Shown in pieces: positions 23,263 through 30,701 of a stretch of 64,000 nucleotides of DNA (the first letter of the stretch is position 1; each line of letters starts with the position of its first letter). The DNA comes from Candidatus Faecalibacterium intestinigallinarum (GTDB taxonomy: Bacteria; Bacillota; Clostridia; Oscillospirales; Ruminococcaceae): NCBI GenBank assembly GCA_019113345.1, contig DXHQ01000078.1, positions 1 to 64,000 of the forward strand, in the 5' to 3' direction. The position numbers and the translations under genes were made by a program. The notes beneath the pieces were generated by a model, which searched no databases, was not told the origin of the DNA, and was given only the letters and a program-made list of their open reading frames with translations.

Positions 23263-23745
23263 ATGGCGAATGAAGCGCAAAAAGATTTTAACGCCATGCT
23301 GCATGACAGCAAGGATATGCCCAAGTTCCAGATCATCACAGATGCAAAGAGCATTGAAAAATACGGCGGAAACAGAATGTATTTTGCCCCGCCCATCGAC
23401 TATGACAAGGTGATGAAACGAATCCCCTATGGCAACGTCATCACGGTCGGAAAGATCCGCGAATACTTCGCCGAACTGCATGGGGCGGATTTCACAGAAC
23501 CCATCACGGCCGGGATTTTTGTGTCGATCGCAGCATGGGCAAGTTACCAGCGCTCCGAAGATGAAACCCCGTATTGGCGAACCCTAAAGGCAAACGGAGA
23601 GCTGAACGCAAAATATCCCGGCGGCATAGAAGCGCAAAAAGAAAAACTGGAAGCAGAAGGCCATACCATCATCCAGAAGGGCCGCACCAATAGAAAGTAT
23701 TTTGTAAAAGATTTTGAAAGGGTTCTTTTTGACTTGAAGAGGTAA
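23263..23745 (+). CDS. Alkyltransferase-like (MGMT-family) protein without the active cysteine
   Basis: A 160-residue protein whose middle resembles the DNA-binding domain of O6-methylguanine methyltransferase: IPYGNVITVGKIREYF (residues ~54-69) and KEKLEAEGHTI (~127-136). Where active enzymes have PCHR, this one reads PYWR (residues 103-106), so the acceptor cysteine is absent, as in ATL proteins that bind alkylated DNA and recruit nucleotide excision repair. An N-terminal ~45-residue segment is not part of the standard domain. Start 23263 has AGGAGGT and fits the short leader; 23239 is ruled out because it overlaps the -10 box. GC is clearly below the flanks, suggesting transfer. Confidence 0.8.
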   Translation: MANEAQKDFNAMLHDSKDMPKFQIITDAKSIEKYGGNRMYFAPPIDYDKVMKRIPYGNVITVGKIREYFAELHGADFTEPITAGIFVSIAAWASYQRSEDETPYWRTLKANGELNAKYPGGIEAQKEKLEAEGHTIIQKGRTNRKYFVKDFERVLFDLKR

Positions 23746-23749
23746 AAAT

Positions 23750-24505
23750 ATGGCTCACATTCTAATTGTTGGCGCCAACCAGGGAATTGGGTATTATATC
23801 GTCAAAAGACTTTTAGCCACGGGTCATTCCGTAAGTGTTTTGGATGTAAACACAAACCATCTTGCATCGCTGCAAAAGGAATATCCAGAGCGGCTGTTTT
23901 CTATGATTGCGGATGCACAGAATCTTGCAAGCATCCAGGACGGCGTTTCACAGAGCATAAAAATCTTCGGCAACATCGATGCCGCCATCCATAATGCCTG
24001 TTTCTGTACATTTGAAAATGAGCAGAATAGTGACTATACAATGTACCAGAAAGCCATGAATGTCAATTTCTTTGGCGCTCTGCGACTGGCGAAAACAGTT
24101 CTCCCCTATATGCGTAAAGCCCAAAAGGGGCGCATCATTTTTACCAGTTCCGGTGTGGGCATTACAGGGTTTGCGAACATTTCACCCTATGCTTCCACAA
24201 AAGGAGCGATCGAATCGCTCGCCAAATGCCTTGAGATTGAGAATGCAACGTATGGAATTTCATTTCATCTCTTTCATCCACCGTTGACAAATACGGCATC
24301 CGCCCAAGGACTTCCCGTTCCGAAGGAGTTCAAAGCTGATCCTCAAACCGTTGGATACGGATTGGCCGATCATCTCTGGTCTAAAAAATTTGTAATTTGT
24401 CATTCTTTTATTCAGGAACTGCAAATCAGATTTTCCTATCGTCACCCTCTTTTTATTGGCAGATTGATGACCAAAATGACAAAACGAGCAGAAGAAAAGC
24501 ATTAA
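23750..24505 (+). CDS. Short-chain dehydrogenase/reductase
   Basis: A cytosolic NAD(P)-dependent oxidoreductase of 251 residues. Rossmann signature GANQGIG near residues 8-14, catalytic SS in IFTSSGVG and YASTK (Tyr-x3-Lys) are all present; Asp in SVLDVNTN after beta-2 suggests NAD(H). It starts four bases after the alkyltransferase-like gene, with AAGAGGT upstream, so the two form an operon. The substrate is unknown. The final ~40 residues include a hydrophobic stretch. Codon use is AT-richer than in neighbouring genes. Confidence 0.88.
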   Translation: MAHILIVGANQGIGYYIVKRLLATGHSVSVLDVNTNHLASLQKEYPERLFSMIADAQNLASIQDGVSQSIKIFGNIDAAIHNACFCTFENEQNSDYTMYQKAMNVNFFGALRLAKTVLPYMRKAQKGRIIFTSSGVGITGFANISPYASTKGAIESLAKCLEIENATYGISFHLFHPPLTNTASAQGLPVPKEFKADPQTVGYGLADHLWSKKFVICHSFIQELQIRFSYRHPLFIGRLMTKMTKRAEEKH

Positions 24506-24612
24506 ATAAAACGTTATGTTTTGTTCAAGGATACCGAACGGTATGGCATCCGCTTCTCAAAACACATCAAGGGAGGACGGGGATTTCTGCATCCTGCGCA
24601 GAAAAACTGGTG

Positions 24613-24650
24613 AGGCCGCCTCTGGCGCAAAGCCAGAGGCGGCCTTTCCC
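24613..24650 (+). terminator. Strong hairpin downstream of the SDR gene
   Basis: A perfect 14-bp stem (24613-24626 with 24632-24645) with a 5-base loop, followed by TTCCC. The U-tail is weak, so termination may rely on the next hairpin. Confidence 0.65.
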
Positions 24651-24717
24651 TGACCGGGCTTCTGCTGCATCCCACAGCTGAACAATCAACAGATCTCCAG
24701 CGATTTTTACAGACAAA

Positions 24718-24744
24718 GCGCGCCCCGCAGGGCGCGCCTTTTTT
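24718..24744. terminator. Bidirectional terminator between SDR and LysR genes
   Basis: A perfect 8-bp GC stem (24718-24725 with 24730-24737), CGCA loop, then six T on the plus strand. It lies ten bases after the LysR stop on the other strand. Confidence 0.85.
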
Positions 24745-24753
24745 GCGCTTGAT

Positions 24754-25614
24754 TCAGCCCAGAATCAGCTCCTGCAGGCGTTTGGCTGCCTGGGTGACCA
24801 TTCGTGTCCGATGGCGCATCAGATAAATGGAACGGCCGCCGGTGAGCCACGCGGGATGGAGAATGCGGATGCGGTAGGCTTCCAAGCCTTCGATCTCGGC
24901 CACGATGCCAACCCCCAGGCCCTGCTCTACCAGGCGGGCGATGGCTCCCTCGCTGTAGCTGTAGTGTGTGATCTGAGGGGCGATGCCCCAGGAGGCAAAA
25001 AGCCCGCTGAGGGTACGGTACATGGGATAATCACGGCGGTAGCAGATCAGAGGCGCGGCGGCAAAGGTCTCCCTGTCCTCGTATAAATCGGGGTCGCTGG
25101 CGGGGACCAGCAGACAAAGCTTCTGGTAGGCGATCGGGATCTGCTCGATCTCCGGGTCCGGCGGGATCTGGGAACCCAGGCCGAGATCAAACCGGCCTTC
25201 CCGCAGGCCCTGGGCGATCTGGTCGCTGGGCATCTCGTCGGAATAGATGACGCAGCCCTTGCCCTCCTGCTCCTGGAACTGCTTCAGCAGCCGGGGGATG
25301 TAAGCGTCTGCCAGGGAATACGTGTAAGCAATTCGTATCTCGGCATGGTCCCGCTGGGCAAACTGCCGCATATGGGTCGCCGTAAGATCGGCCTGGGCGA
25401 GTATATTCTGGGCGTCCTGCCAAAAGATGCGGCCCGCTTCGGTCAGCACAGCCCCCTTGCGGTTTGGCTGGAACAGTCTGACCCCGTATTCCCGCTCCAG
25501 TTTGCGGATGGCGACGCACAGGCTGGGCTGGGAAATGGGGATGCTTTCCGCCGCTTTGCTGAAGCTGCCCAGCTGTGCCGCAGCGCAGAAATAGCGGAGT
25601 TGCTCAAAGGTCAT
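24754..25614 (-). CDS. LysR family transcriptional regulator
   Basis: A 286-residue DNA-binding regulator. The N-terminal winged HTH is typical: FEQLRYFCAAAQLGSFSKAAE and ISQPSLCVAIRKLEREYGVRLFQ. The rest is a LysR substrate-binding domain. It is divergent from a MATE exporter, and the promoters overlap at 25632-25690 around an 8-bp-arm dyad, so it probably controls that exporter in response to an exported compound. Start 25614 has GAGGT six bases upstream. The effector is unknown. Confidence 0.92.
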   Translation of the reverse strand: MTFEQLRYFCAAAQLGSFSKAAESIPISQPSLCVAIRKLEREYGVRLFQPNRKGAVLTEAGRIFWQDAQNILAQADLTATHMRQFAQRDHAEIRIAYTYSLADAYIPRLLKQFQEQEGKGCVIYSDEMPSDQIAQGLREGRFDLGLGSQIPPDPEIEQIPIAYQKLCLLVPASDPDLYEDRETFAAAPLICYRRDYPMYRTLSGLFASWGIAPQITHYSYSEGAIARLVEQGLGVGIVAEIEGLEAYRIRILHPAWLTGGRSIYLMRHRTRMVTQAAKRLQELILG

Positions 25615-25633
25615 CGGTGCACCTCGCAAAAAC

Positions 25634-25654
25634 TATACTAGCATTGCTATTATA
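25634..25654. promoter_or_regulatory. Imperfect dyad, candidate LysR site
   Basis: TATACTAG, five bases, CTATTATA: 8-base arms with one mismatch. It overlaps the LysR gene's own -10 box and is centred about 49 bases before the MATE transcript start. Confidence 0.5.
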
Positions 25655-25677
25655 TATTTTACAACAGAAAAAAGCAA
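25649..25677 (-). promoter_or_regulatory. Promoter of the LysR gene
   Basis: On the minus strand, TTGCTT (25672-25677), 17 bases, TATAAT (25649-25654). Confidence 0.55.
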
Positions 25678-25686
25678 CTGTATACT
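25658..25686 (+). promoter_or_regulatory. Promoter of the MATE gene
   Basis: TTTACA (25658-25663), 17 bases, TATACT (25681-25686). Confidence 0.7.
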
Positions 25687-25715
25687 AAAGGTCAGAACGA
25701 TTCTGGAGGTGCTTT

Positions 25716-27080
25716 ATGGCAAACGGCAGCACGATGGATCTGACGCAGGGCCGCCCCATCCGGCAGATCCTGCTTTTCTCCCTGCCGCTGGTGGCGGGAA
25801 CGCTGTTCCAGCAGCTGTATTCCTTTGTGGATACGGTGATGGTGGGGCGGCTTATCGGGGACGCAGCCTTGGCCGCGGTGGGCACGACCTATTCTCTGAA
25901 TTTTCTCACCCTGGGGTTTGTACAGGGGGCCTGCATCGGTTTTGGCATCCCGCTGGCTCAGGCCACCGGCGCAAAGGATACGGGCAGCTTTCGGCGCTAT
26001 TTCTGGAACGGCGTGTGGCTCTGCGTCCTGCTGGGGGCAGTCCTGACCGCCGGGACCTTTCTGCTGGCGGAACCCCTGCTCCGGCTGATCCACACCCCTG
26101 AGGAGATTTTGGCCGACGCGGTCCGTTACATCCAGGTCATTTTTCTGGGCATCCCCGCCACCATTCTGTACAACTTCTGCGCCGGGGCGCTCCGGGCGGC
26201 GGGCGATTCCCGGCGGCCCACCCTGTTCCTGCTCCTGTCCTCGGTGCTGAACGTGGTTTTGGATTACCTCCTGATTGCGGTCATCCCCATGGGGGTAGCC
26301 GGCGCGGCCCTGGCCACGGTGCTCAGCCAGCTGGTCAGCGGTCTGCTGAACCTCGGCTGGATCTGCCGGCGCACCGACCTGCTCCGAGACTGCGCCGGTC
26401 TGCGGGGCGTTTCCCGCCCCCATATGGCCAAGCTGTGCAAGGTGGGGTTCCCCATGGGATTCGAATATTCGGTGTCCGCCCTGGGGGCGGTGGTCATGCA
26501 GTGGGCCATCAACGGGCTGGGCACCGCGGCCATCGCGGGTCAGACCGCCGGCGAAAAGATCCGGCAGATGTTCACCCTGCCCATGGAGTCGGTGGGAATG
26601 GGCATGGCGACCTATGCCGGACAGAACGACGGCGCCGGCCGGTACGACCGAGTTCGGGCGGGGATCAAAGCCAGCCTGACCATCCAGCTGACTTACTGTG
26701 CCGCTGCCTGGGCGGTGATCCTGGTGGGCAAAGGTTTCTTCACCGGGATCGTCCTAGGCCCCGGCGACGGACCCGCCGCAGCCCTGTCGGTCCAGTACCT
26801 CGGGGTCATCAGCTGCCTGTTCTGCCTCCACGGCAGCCTGATGATCATGCGCAACACCCTGCAGGGCATGGGCTACAGCCTGCACGCCGTCCTCAGCGGT
26901 GCGGGCGAATTGCTGGGTCGGACGCTGGGCGGCTGGCTGGCAGCCCATTCCCTCGGCTTTTTGGGAATCTGCCTGGCCAACCCTCTGGCCTGGGGCTTTG
27001 CTCTGCTGTACTGCACAGCGATGGTGCGGCGCTTTCTGGGGCGCCGGCTACGCAGCGGTGTGGGCAGCGCTTCGGCCTGA
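25716..27080 (+). CDS. MATE family multidrug/metabolite exporter
   Basis: A 12-helix membrane antiporter of 454 residues, the normal MATE length. Family features: RQILLFSLPLVAGTLFQQLYSFVDTVMVGRLIG at the start of the first half-repeat and GFEYSVSALGAVVMQWAING at the start of the second. MATE proteins export drugs or metabolites using Na+ or H+ gradients; the cargo is not predictable here. TGGAGGTG lies six bases before the ATG. Divergent LysR regulator upstream; terminator at 27243 downstream. Confidence 0.93.
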   Translation: MANGSTMDLTQGRPIRQILLFSLPLVAGTLFQQLYSFVDTVMVGRLIGDAALAAVGTTYSLNFLTLGFVQGACIGFGIPLAQATGAKDTGSFRRYFWNGVWLCVLLGAVLTAGTFLLAEPLLRLIHTPEEILADAVRYIQVIFLGIPATILYNFCAGALRAAGDSRRPTLFLLLSSVLNVVLDYLLIAVIPMGVAGAALATVLSQLVSGLLNLGWICRRTDLLRDCAGLRGVSRPHMAKLCKVGFPMGFEYSVSALGAVVMQWAINGLGTAAIAGQTAGEKIRQMFTLPMESVGMGMATYAGQNDGAGRYDRVRAGIKASLTIQLTYCAAAWAVILVGKGFFTGIVLGPGDGPAAALSVQYLGVISCLFCLHGSLMIMRNTLQGMGYSLHAVLSGAGELLGRTLGGWLAAHSLGFLGICLANPLAWGFALLYCTAMVRRFLGRRLRSGVGSASA

Positions 27081-27242
27081 ACAGGCTAAGCTTCTGAAAA
27101 CGCCTCTCCCAGCCCCCCTTTTCTGATGTTTTTCTCATCACTCTCCCATGCCTGCGGGGAGCGCTCGCTGAGGCCATATTTTGCGCAAATGCCGTGCGGC
27201 AAAGTCCGTGTTCCGGTGACTGTTAAAAATAGCGAAGCAAGC

Positions 27243-27301
27243 AAAAGACCTTCCACGGCAGCGCAGAAACTGCCGCAGAAGGTCTTTTTTCTGTATTCTT
27301 T
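27243..27301. terminator. Bidirectional terminator
   Basis: AAAGACCTTC (from 27244) pairs with GAAGGTCTTT (to 27297) around a partly paired GC-rich loop, followed by T6 on the plus strand. It separates the convergent MATE and lipoprotein genes. Confidence 0.75.
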
Positions 27302-27316
27302 TGGCTTTGCGCCCGT

Positions 27317-27928
27317 TCAGTCTTCATCCTGTGCCTGCACGAGAAGCAGCCAGATGGAATAGTTCTCGTTCTCTGCCCGCACAACGCTCAGACTGACGAT
27401 CCTCTGGACGTTTTCGCTCAGGATATCGTTCAAAGAGGCGCTCTTTTTCGCCCTGACTCGCGAGGCGGGAGCAGAAGACTCCTCGTCCTCGTTTGTTTCG
27501 TCTGCCTGAGAGGTCTGGGTCGAGCCCTGCAGGGTTTCAAGAGCCAGTCTGCCGACCTGTGTGACAGAAAGAGAACCGTCGTAGAGGTAGGCATAAGCAA
27601 AATCGCCCAGCATATCTTCCAGAACACGGCTGCCGTCTGAGACAGCATAGAGGGCAGCGTTCTCCAAAATGATCCCGGCAAGAAAAGAGGCGGATTCATC
27701 CAGATTGTCGCTTGCCACGACGCGGTTTTGCGGCTGACAGAGGTTTAAGGTAGAAATCAACTGGTCGCGCAGCGTTTCGTCCTCTCCAGGAGCGGTCTGC
27801 TCTTCGGCAGAAGAGTCCGCACTCGCAGTCTGGGCCGTCCCCTGCGGGGAGCTGGCGCAGCTGCTGAAAAGCAGCACACCGAGAAGTGCGAGGCAGACCA
27901 TTTTCCATCGGCGACCAGTAAGTTTCAT
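27317..27928 (-). CDS. Lipoprotein of unknown function
   Basis: A 203-residue predicted lipoprotein. Signal with basic start (KLTGRRWK), hydrophobic core, and lipobox LFSSC (Cys24). A Ser/Thr/Glu-rich linker leads into an Asp/Leu-rich folded region (residues ~50-120), a second acidic low-complexity stretch, and a C-terminal beta-like segment. No family is recognised. Base composition is lower in GC than the flanking genes. AAAGGAG precedes the start; a likely promoter is at 28008-28037. Confidence 0.7.
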   Translation of the reverse strand: MKLTGRRWKMVCLALLGVLLFSSCASSPQGTAQTASADSSAEEQTAPGEDETLRDQLISTLNLCQPQNRVVASDNLDESASFLAGIILENAALYAVSDGSRVLEDMLGDFAYAYLYDGSLSVTQVGRLALETLQGSTQTSQADETNEDEESSAPASRVRAKKSASLNDILSENVQRIVSLSVVRAENENYSIWLLLVQAQDED

Positions 27929-28007
27929 AAGATTCGCTCCTTTCTGTGGAACCGCGTTTATGCCGGAGGAAACCGGCAGTCAGGTAAAGCGGTTCGTTGA
28001 TAAAAGA

Positions 28008-28037
28008 AGCATAGCATAGAAAAAGGCGAACAGTCAA
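28008..28037 (-). promoter_or_regulatory. Candidate promoter of the lipoprotein gene
   Basis: On the minus strand, TTGACT (28032-28037), 18 bases, TATGCT (28008-28013), in an AT-rich stretch. Confidence 0.5.
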
Positions 28038-28222
28038 GAAAAAACTGTTATATACTGTAAATTCAATATAATAAACAAAGAATAAACAGCAAATTCAGTC
28101 ATATAGTACAGCAGAAGAATGATGTAAAGAAACTAGGTGGTCTGCATGATACTATGAATGAAATACCTTGCTTGGGAGGCGCCTCTCATGCAGATGCTGC
28201 AGGTGATCGATCAGGCGAACAA

Positions 28223-29614
28223 TTACGCCTCGCTATGCTGCGCTGCATGAAGTTTGGACAACAAGATCACGCACTCGACGTGCCCCGTCCTTGGGAACAT
28301 ATCCACCGGCTGCACCTTTTCGACGCGGTAGCCGTCCTGTGCCAGGACGGCGGCGTCGCGGGCGGCGGTGGAGGGGTTGCAGCTGACATAGACCAGGCGG
28401 CGGGGAGCCATCCGGACGATGGCGGCCAGGGTGGCTGCGTCGCAGCCCTTGCGGGGCGGGTCGACGACGATGATGTCGGGGGCCAGGCCCTCGGCGGCCA
28501 GGCGGCCGGCGGCTTCGCCGGCGTCGGCGCAGAAAAAGCGGCTCTTGGCCGCGATGGCTTCGCCCATCCGGGCGGCGTTGGCTTTGGCGCTCTCGATGGC
28601 TTCGGGGACCACCTCGACCCCGACCAGGGCGCGGCAGCGCGCCGCCATGGACAGGCCGATGGTGCCCATTCCGCAATAGAGGTCGAGCAGCAGGTCGCCG
28701 GGGGCGGGGTCCGCGTAGGCGGCGGCCACGCCGTAGAGCTGCTCGGCGCCGGGGGTGTTCACCTGGTAAAAGGAGAGGGGTCCCAGCCGGACCGGCACCC
28801 CGCAGAGGGTGTCCTCGATGAAACCGGGGCCGCAGAGGACCCGGTTCTCCTGGCCGAGGATGACGTTGGTCTTGTCGGGGTTGACGTTGACGAGGACGGT
28901 GCGGACCGCCGGAAAGCGGCCGCAGAGGGCGGCGGTCAGCTCGGCGGCGTGGGGCAGGCGGGGCCGGGTGCAGACCAGGCAGACCATGATCTGGCCGCTG
29001 TGCGCGCCCCGCCGCAGAAAGATGTGCCGCACCAGCCCCTCGCCGGAAGCTTCGTCGTAGGGGCGGATGCCGTACTGTTCCAGAAGGCCGCACAGGAACC
29101 GGCCGATCTCGTTCAGGACGGCGGGCTGCAGTTTGCAGTCGCCGCAGGGGACGATCCGGTGGCTGCGCCCGGCGTAAAAGCCGATGCAGATCCGGCCGTT
29201 TTTGTCCAGGCCCACCGGGTACTGCACCTTGTTGCGGTAGCGGTCCACCTCGGGGGAGGGGAGGATGGGCTCGACCTCGACCTCCAGCCCGCCGATCCGG
29301 CGGAAGGCGTCGGCCACGGCGTCCTGCTTGGCCTGCAGCTCGGCGGCATAGCGCAGATGCCGCAGGCTGCACCCGCCGCAGGGCCCGGCCACCGGACAGT
29401 CGGCCGGGATGCGGTCGGGGGAGGGGACCTCCACCGACTCCACAATGCCGAAGGCGTACCGCCTGCAGTCCTTGACCACCCGGGCGCGGATGAGGTCGCC
29501 GGGGGCTGTGCCCGGCACAAAGACCGCCTCGCCCTCCCAATGGCCGACGCCGCTGCCGTCGCCGGACAGCCGCTCGATGGGCAGTGTGATGATCTGGTTT
29601 TTCTGTAAAGGCAT
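28223..29614 (-). CDS. 23S rRNA (uracil-5-)-methyltransferase, RumA/RlmD family
   Basis: S-adenosylmethionine-dependent enzyme that makes 5-methyluridine in RNA. The 463-residue product has an N-terminal TRAM domain (~residues 1-60), four cysteines (CPVAGPCGGC, then CGDC) for a 4Fe-4S cluster, SAM motifs LLLDLYCGMGTIGL and DIIVVDPPRKGC, and the catalytic motif YVSCNPSTAARD. AAGGAGG precedes the ATG. Which uridine is modified cannot be told from sequence (RlmD- or RlmCD-like). The C-terminal LSKLHAAQHSEA looks like the start of a longer tail that I recall in some clostridial homologues, which would make it truncated here. Confidence 0.92.
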   Translation of the reverse strand: MPLQKNQIITLPIERLSGDGSGVGHWEGEAVFVPGTAPGDLIRARVVKDCRRYAFGIVESVEVPSPDRIPADCPVAGPCGGCSLRHLRYAAELQAKQDAVADAFRRIGGLEVEVEPILPSPEVDRYRNKVQYPVGLDKNGRICIGFYAGRSHRIVPCGDCKLQPAVLNEIGRFLCGLLEQYGIRPYDEASGEGLVRHIFLRRGAHSGQIMVCLVCTRPRLPHAAELTAALCGRFPAVRTVLVNVNPDKTNVILGQENRVLCGPGFIEDTLCGVPVRLGPLSFYQVNTPGAEQLYGVAAAYADPAPGDLLLDLYCGMGTIGLSMAARCRALVGVEVVPEAIESAKANAARMGEAIAAKSRFFCADAGEAAGRLAAEGLAPDIIVVDPPRKGCDAATLAAIVRMAPRRLVYVSCNPSTAARDAAVLAQDGYRVEKVQPVDMFPRTGHVECVILLSKLHAAQHSEA

Positions 29615-29629
29615 GGTTCCTCCTTGGGC

Positions 29630-30499
29630 TCACGGGGTGTCGGGCGGGTCGGATGCGGCGGCCGTGCCGGCCTGCAGCGCAGCCAGATACTTGCTGGGGG
29701 GCACCCCCTTGGCCCGCTTGAAGACACGGGAAAAATAAAACTGATCGAAAAAGCCGACCGAAATGGCCACTTCGGCAATGGACAGGCTGCCGTCCTGCAG
29801 CAGTTTGCAGGCCTCGTTGATCCGGTATTCGGTCAGGTAGTCGATGGGGCTCTTGCCCACGTTGCTCATAAAGACGCGGTAGAGGTGGCTGCGGGAGACC
29901 CCGACGCTCTTGGCCACGTCGTCGATCGAGATATCGTGTGAGTAATTGAACTGGATGTACTTGATGGCGTTCAGGACGTACTGGCAGGAAGAATTGGTGC
30001 TACGGGGCCGCCGCTCGCTGCTCTCCTCCATCAGGGCGGCGATGAAGAGGTAGAGATAGCCCACCATGGCCGTCTCGTCCTGGACCCGCAGCCCGCGGGC
30101 GCGGTAGATGTTCTCCATCGCCTTGAACATCTCGTCGAGATGCTGGGTGTGATGGACCGGCTGCTCCTCCGAAAAGGGCAGCAGGGCGGCCAGCCGGTGG
30201 GCGCTGATCCCGTTGAAGCCCACCCAGCAGTATTCCCAGGGCTGCTGCGCGTCGGCGGCGTAGGTATTCAGCTGGCCGGGCGGGACAAAAAAGAAGTCGC
30301 CGGGGGTCAGCTCCCAGGTCTTGCCCCCGGTCTGAAAGGTGCCCCTGCCCGCCAGCACCAGATGGATCAGGTAATGGTCCCGGATGCCGGGGCCCCAGGT
30401 GTGGCCGGGGGCGCAGCGTTCCAGTCCGCAGTTGAAGACGGACAGGTCCACGTTGTTGGCAAAATTGTGTTTGAACGACTGTTTATAAACCTCCGGCAT
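29630..30499 (-). CDS. AraC family regulator, probable control of galactose metabolism
   Basis: A 289-residue AraC/XylS regulator: N-terminal cupin sensor (HLVLAGRGTFQTGG, GDFFFVPPGQLNTY), C-terminal HTH pair (ISIDDVAKSVGVSRSHLYRVF, LSIAEVAISVGFFDQFYFSRVFK) with GVPPSKY. It is divergent from galactokinase with about 200 bases between starts, and 15 bases upstream of the RumA-type gene on the same strand, so those two may be cotranscribed. AraC proteins with this layout usually activate sugar-use genes; galactose or an alpha-galactoside is the inferred inducer. Confidence 0.9.
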   Translation of the reverse strand: MPEVYKQSFKHNFANNVDLSVFNCGLERCAPGHTWGPGIRDHYLIHLVLAGRGTFQTGGKTWELTPGDFFFVPPGQLNTYAADAQQPWEYCWVGFNGISAHRLAALLPFSEEQPVHHTQHLDEMFKAMENIYRARGLRVQDETAMVGYLYLFIAALMEESSERRPRSTNSSCQYVLNAIKYIQFNYSHDISIDDVAKSVGVSRSHLYRVFMSNVGKSPIDYLTEYRINEACKLLQDGSLSIAEVAISVGFFDQFYFSRVFKRAKGVPPSKYLAALQAGTAAASDPPDTP

Positions 30500-30537
30500 A
30501 ATGGGCCTCCTTTTCGGGCAGAGTGGGGAACACCCTC

Positions 30538-30567
30538 AGTATACCATATCCGGCGGCGCAAATTCAA
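30538..30567 (-). promoter_or_regulatory. Candidate promoter of the AraC gene
   Basis: On the minus strand, TTGAAT (30562-30567), 18 bases, TATACT (30538-30543). Confidence 0.5.
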
Positions 30568-30597
30568 CAAAAGTACATCTGAATCTTTGTCCCGGAC

Positions 30598-30618
30598 GCC
30601 GAAAATCCTTTTTTCGGC
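30598..30618. promoter_or_regulatory. Inverted repeat just upstream of the galK promoter
   Basis: GCCGAAAA, five bases, TTTTCGGC: perfect 8-base arms, ending nine bases before the galK -35 box. The position suits an activator such as the divergent AraC protein. Confidence 0.45.
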
Positions 30619-30627
30619 CCAAGAAAA

Positions 30628-30656
30628 TTGCAAAATGCCCCCGCATGGGCTACAAT
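30628..30656 (+). promoter_or_regulatory. Promoter of galactokinase gene
   Basis: TTGCAA (30628-30633), 17 bases, TACAAT (30651-30656). Confidence 0.75.
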
Positions 30657-30701
30657 AGGGATATCACCATCGGCTCACACGACAAAAGCAAGGGGGTACT
30701 T

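Noticed and set aside
23104-24560. Mobile element or prophage remnant
   Set aside because: Composition suggests transfer, but there is no transposase, integrase, terminal inverted repeat or target duplication.
24613-24645. Insertion-sequence end or attenuator in the 14-bp stem
   Set aside because: A perfect stem with a short loop at the end of an operon, followed by a true terminator 70 bases on, is best explained as part of transcription termination.
28188-28250. Twenty-codon plus-strand frame with a GGGAGG site near the end of the RumA-type gene
   Set aside because: It overlaps the 3' end of that gene, is very short and has no recognisable product; insufficient support as a gene or gene fragment.
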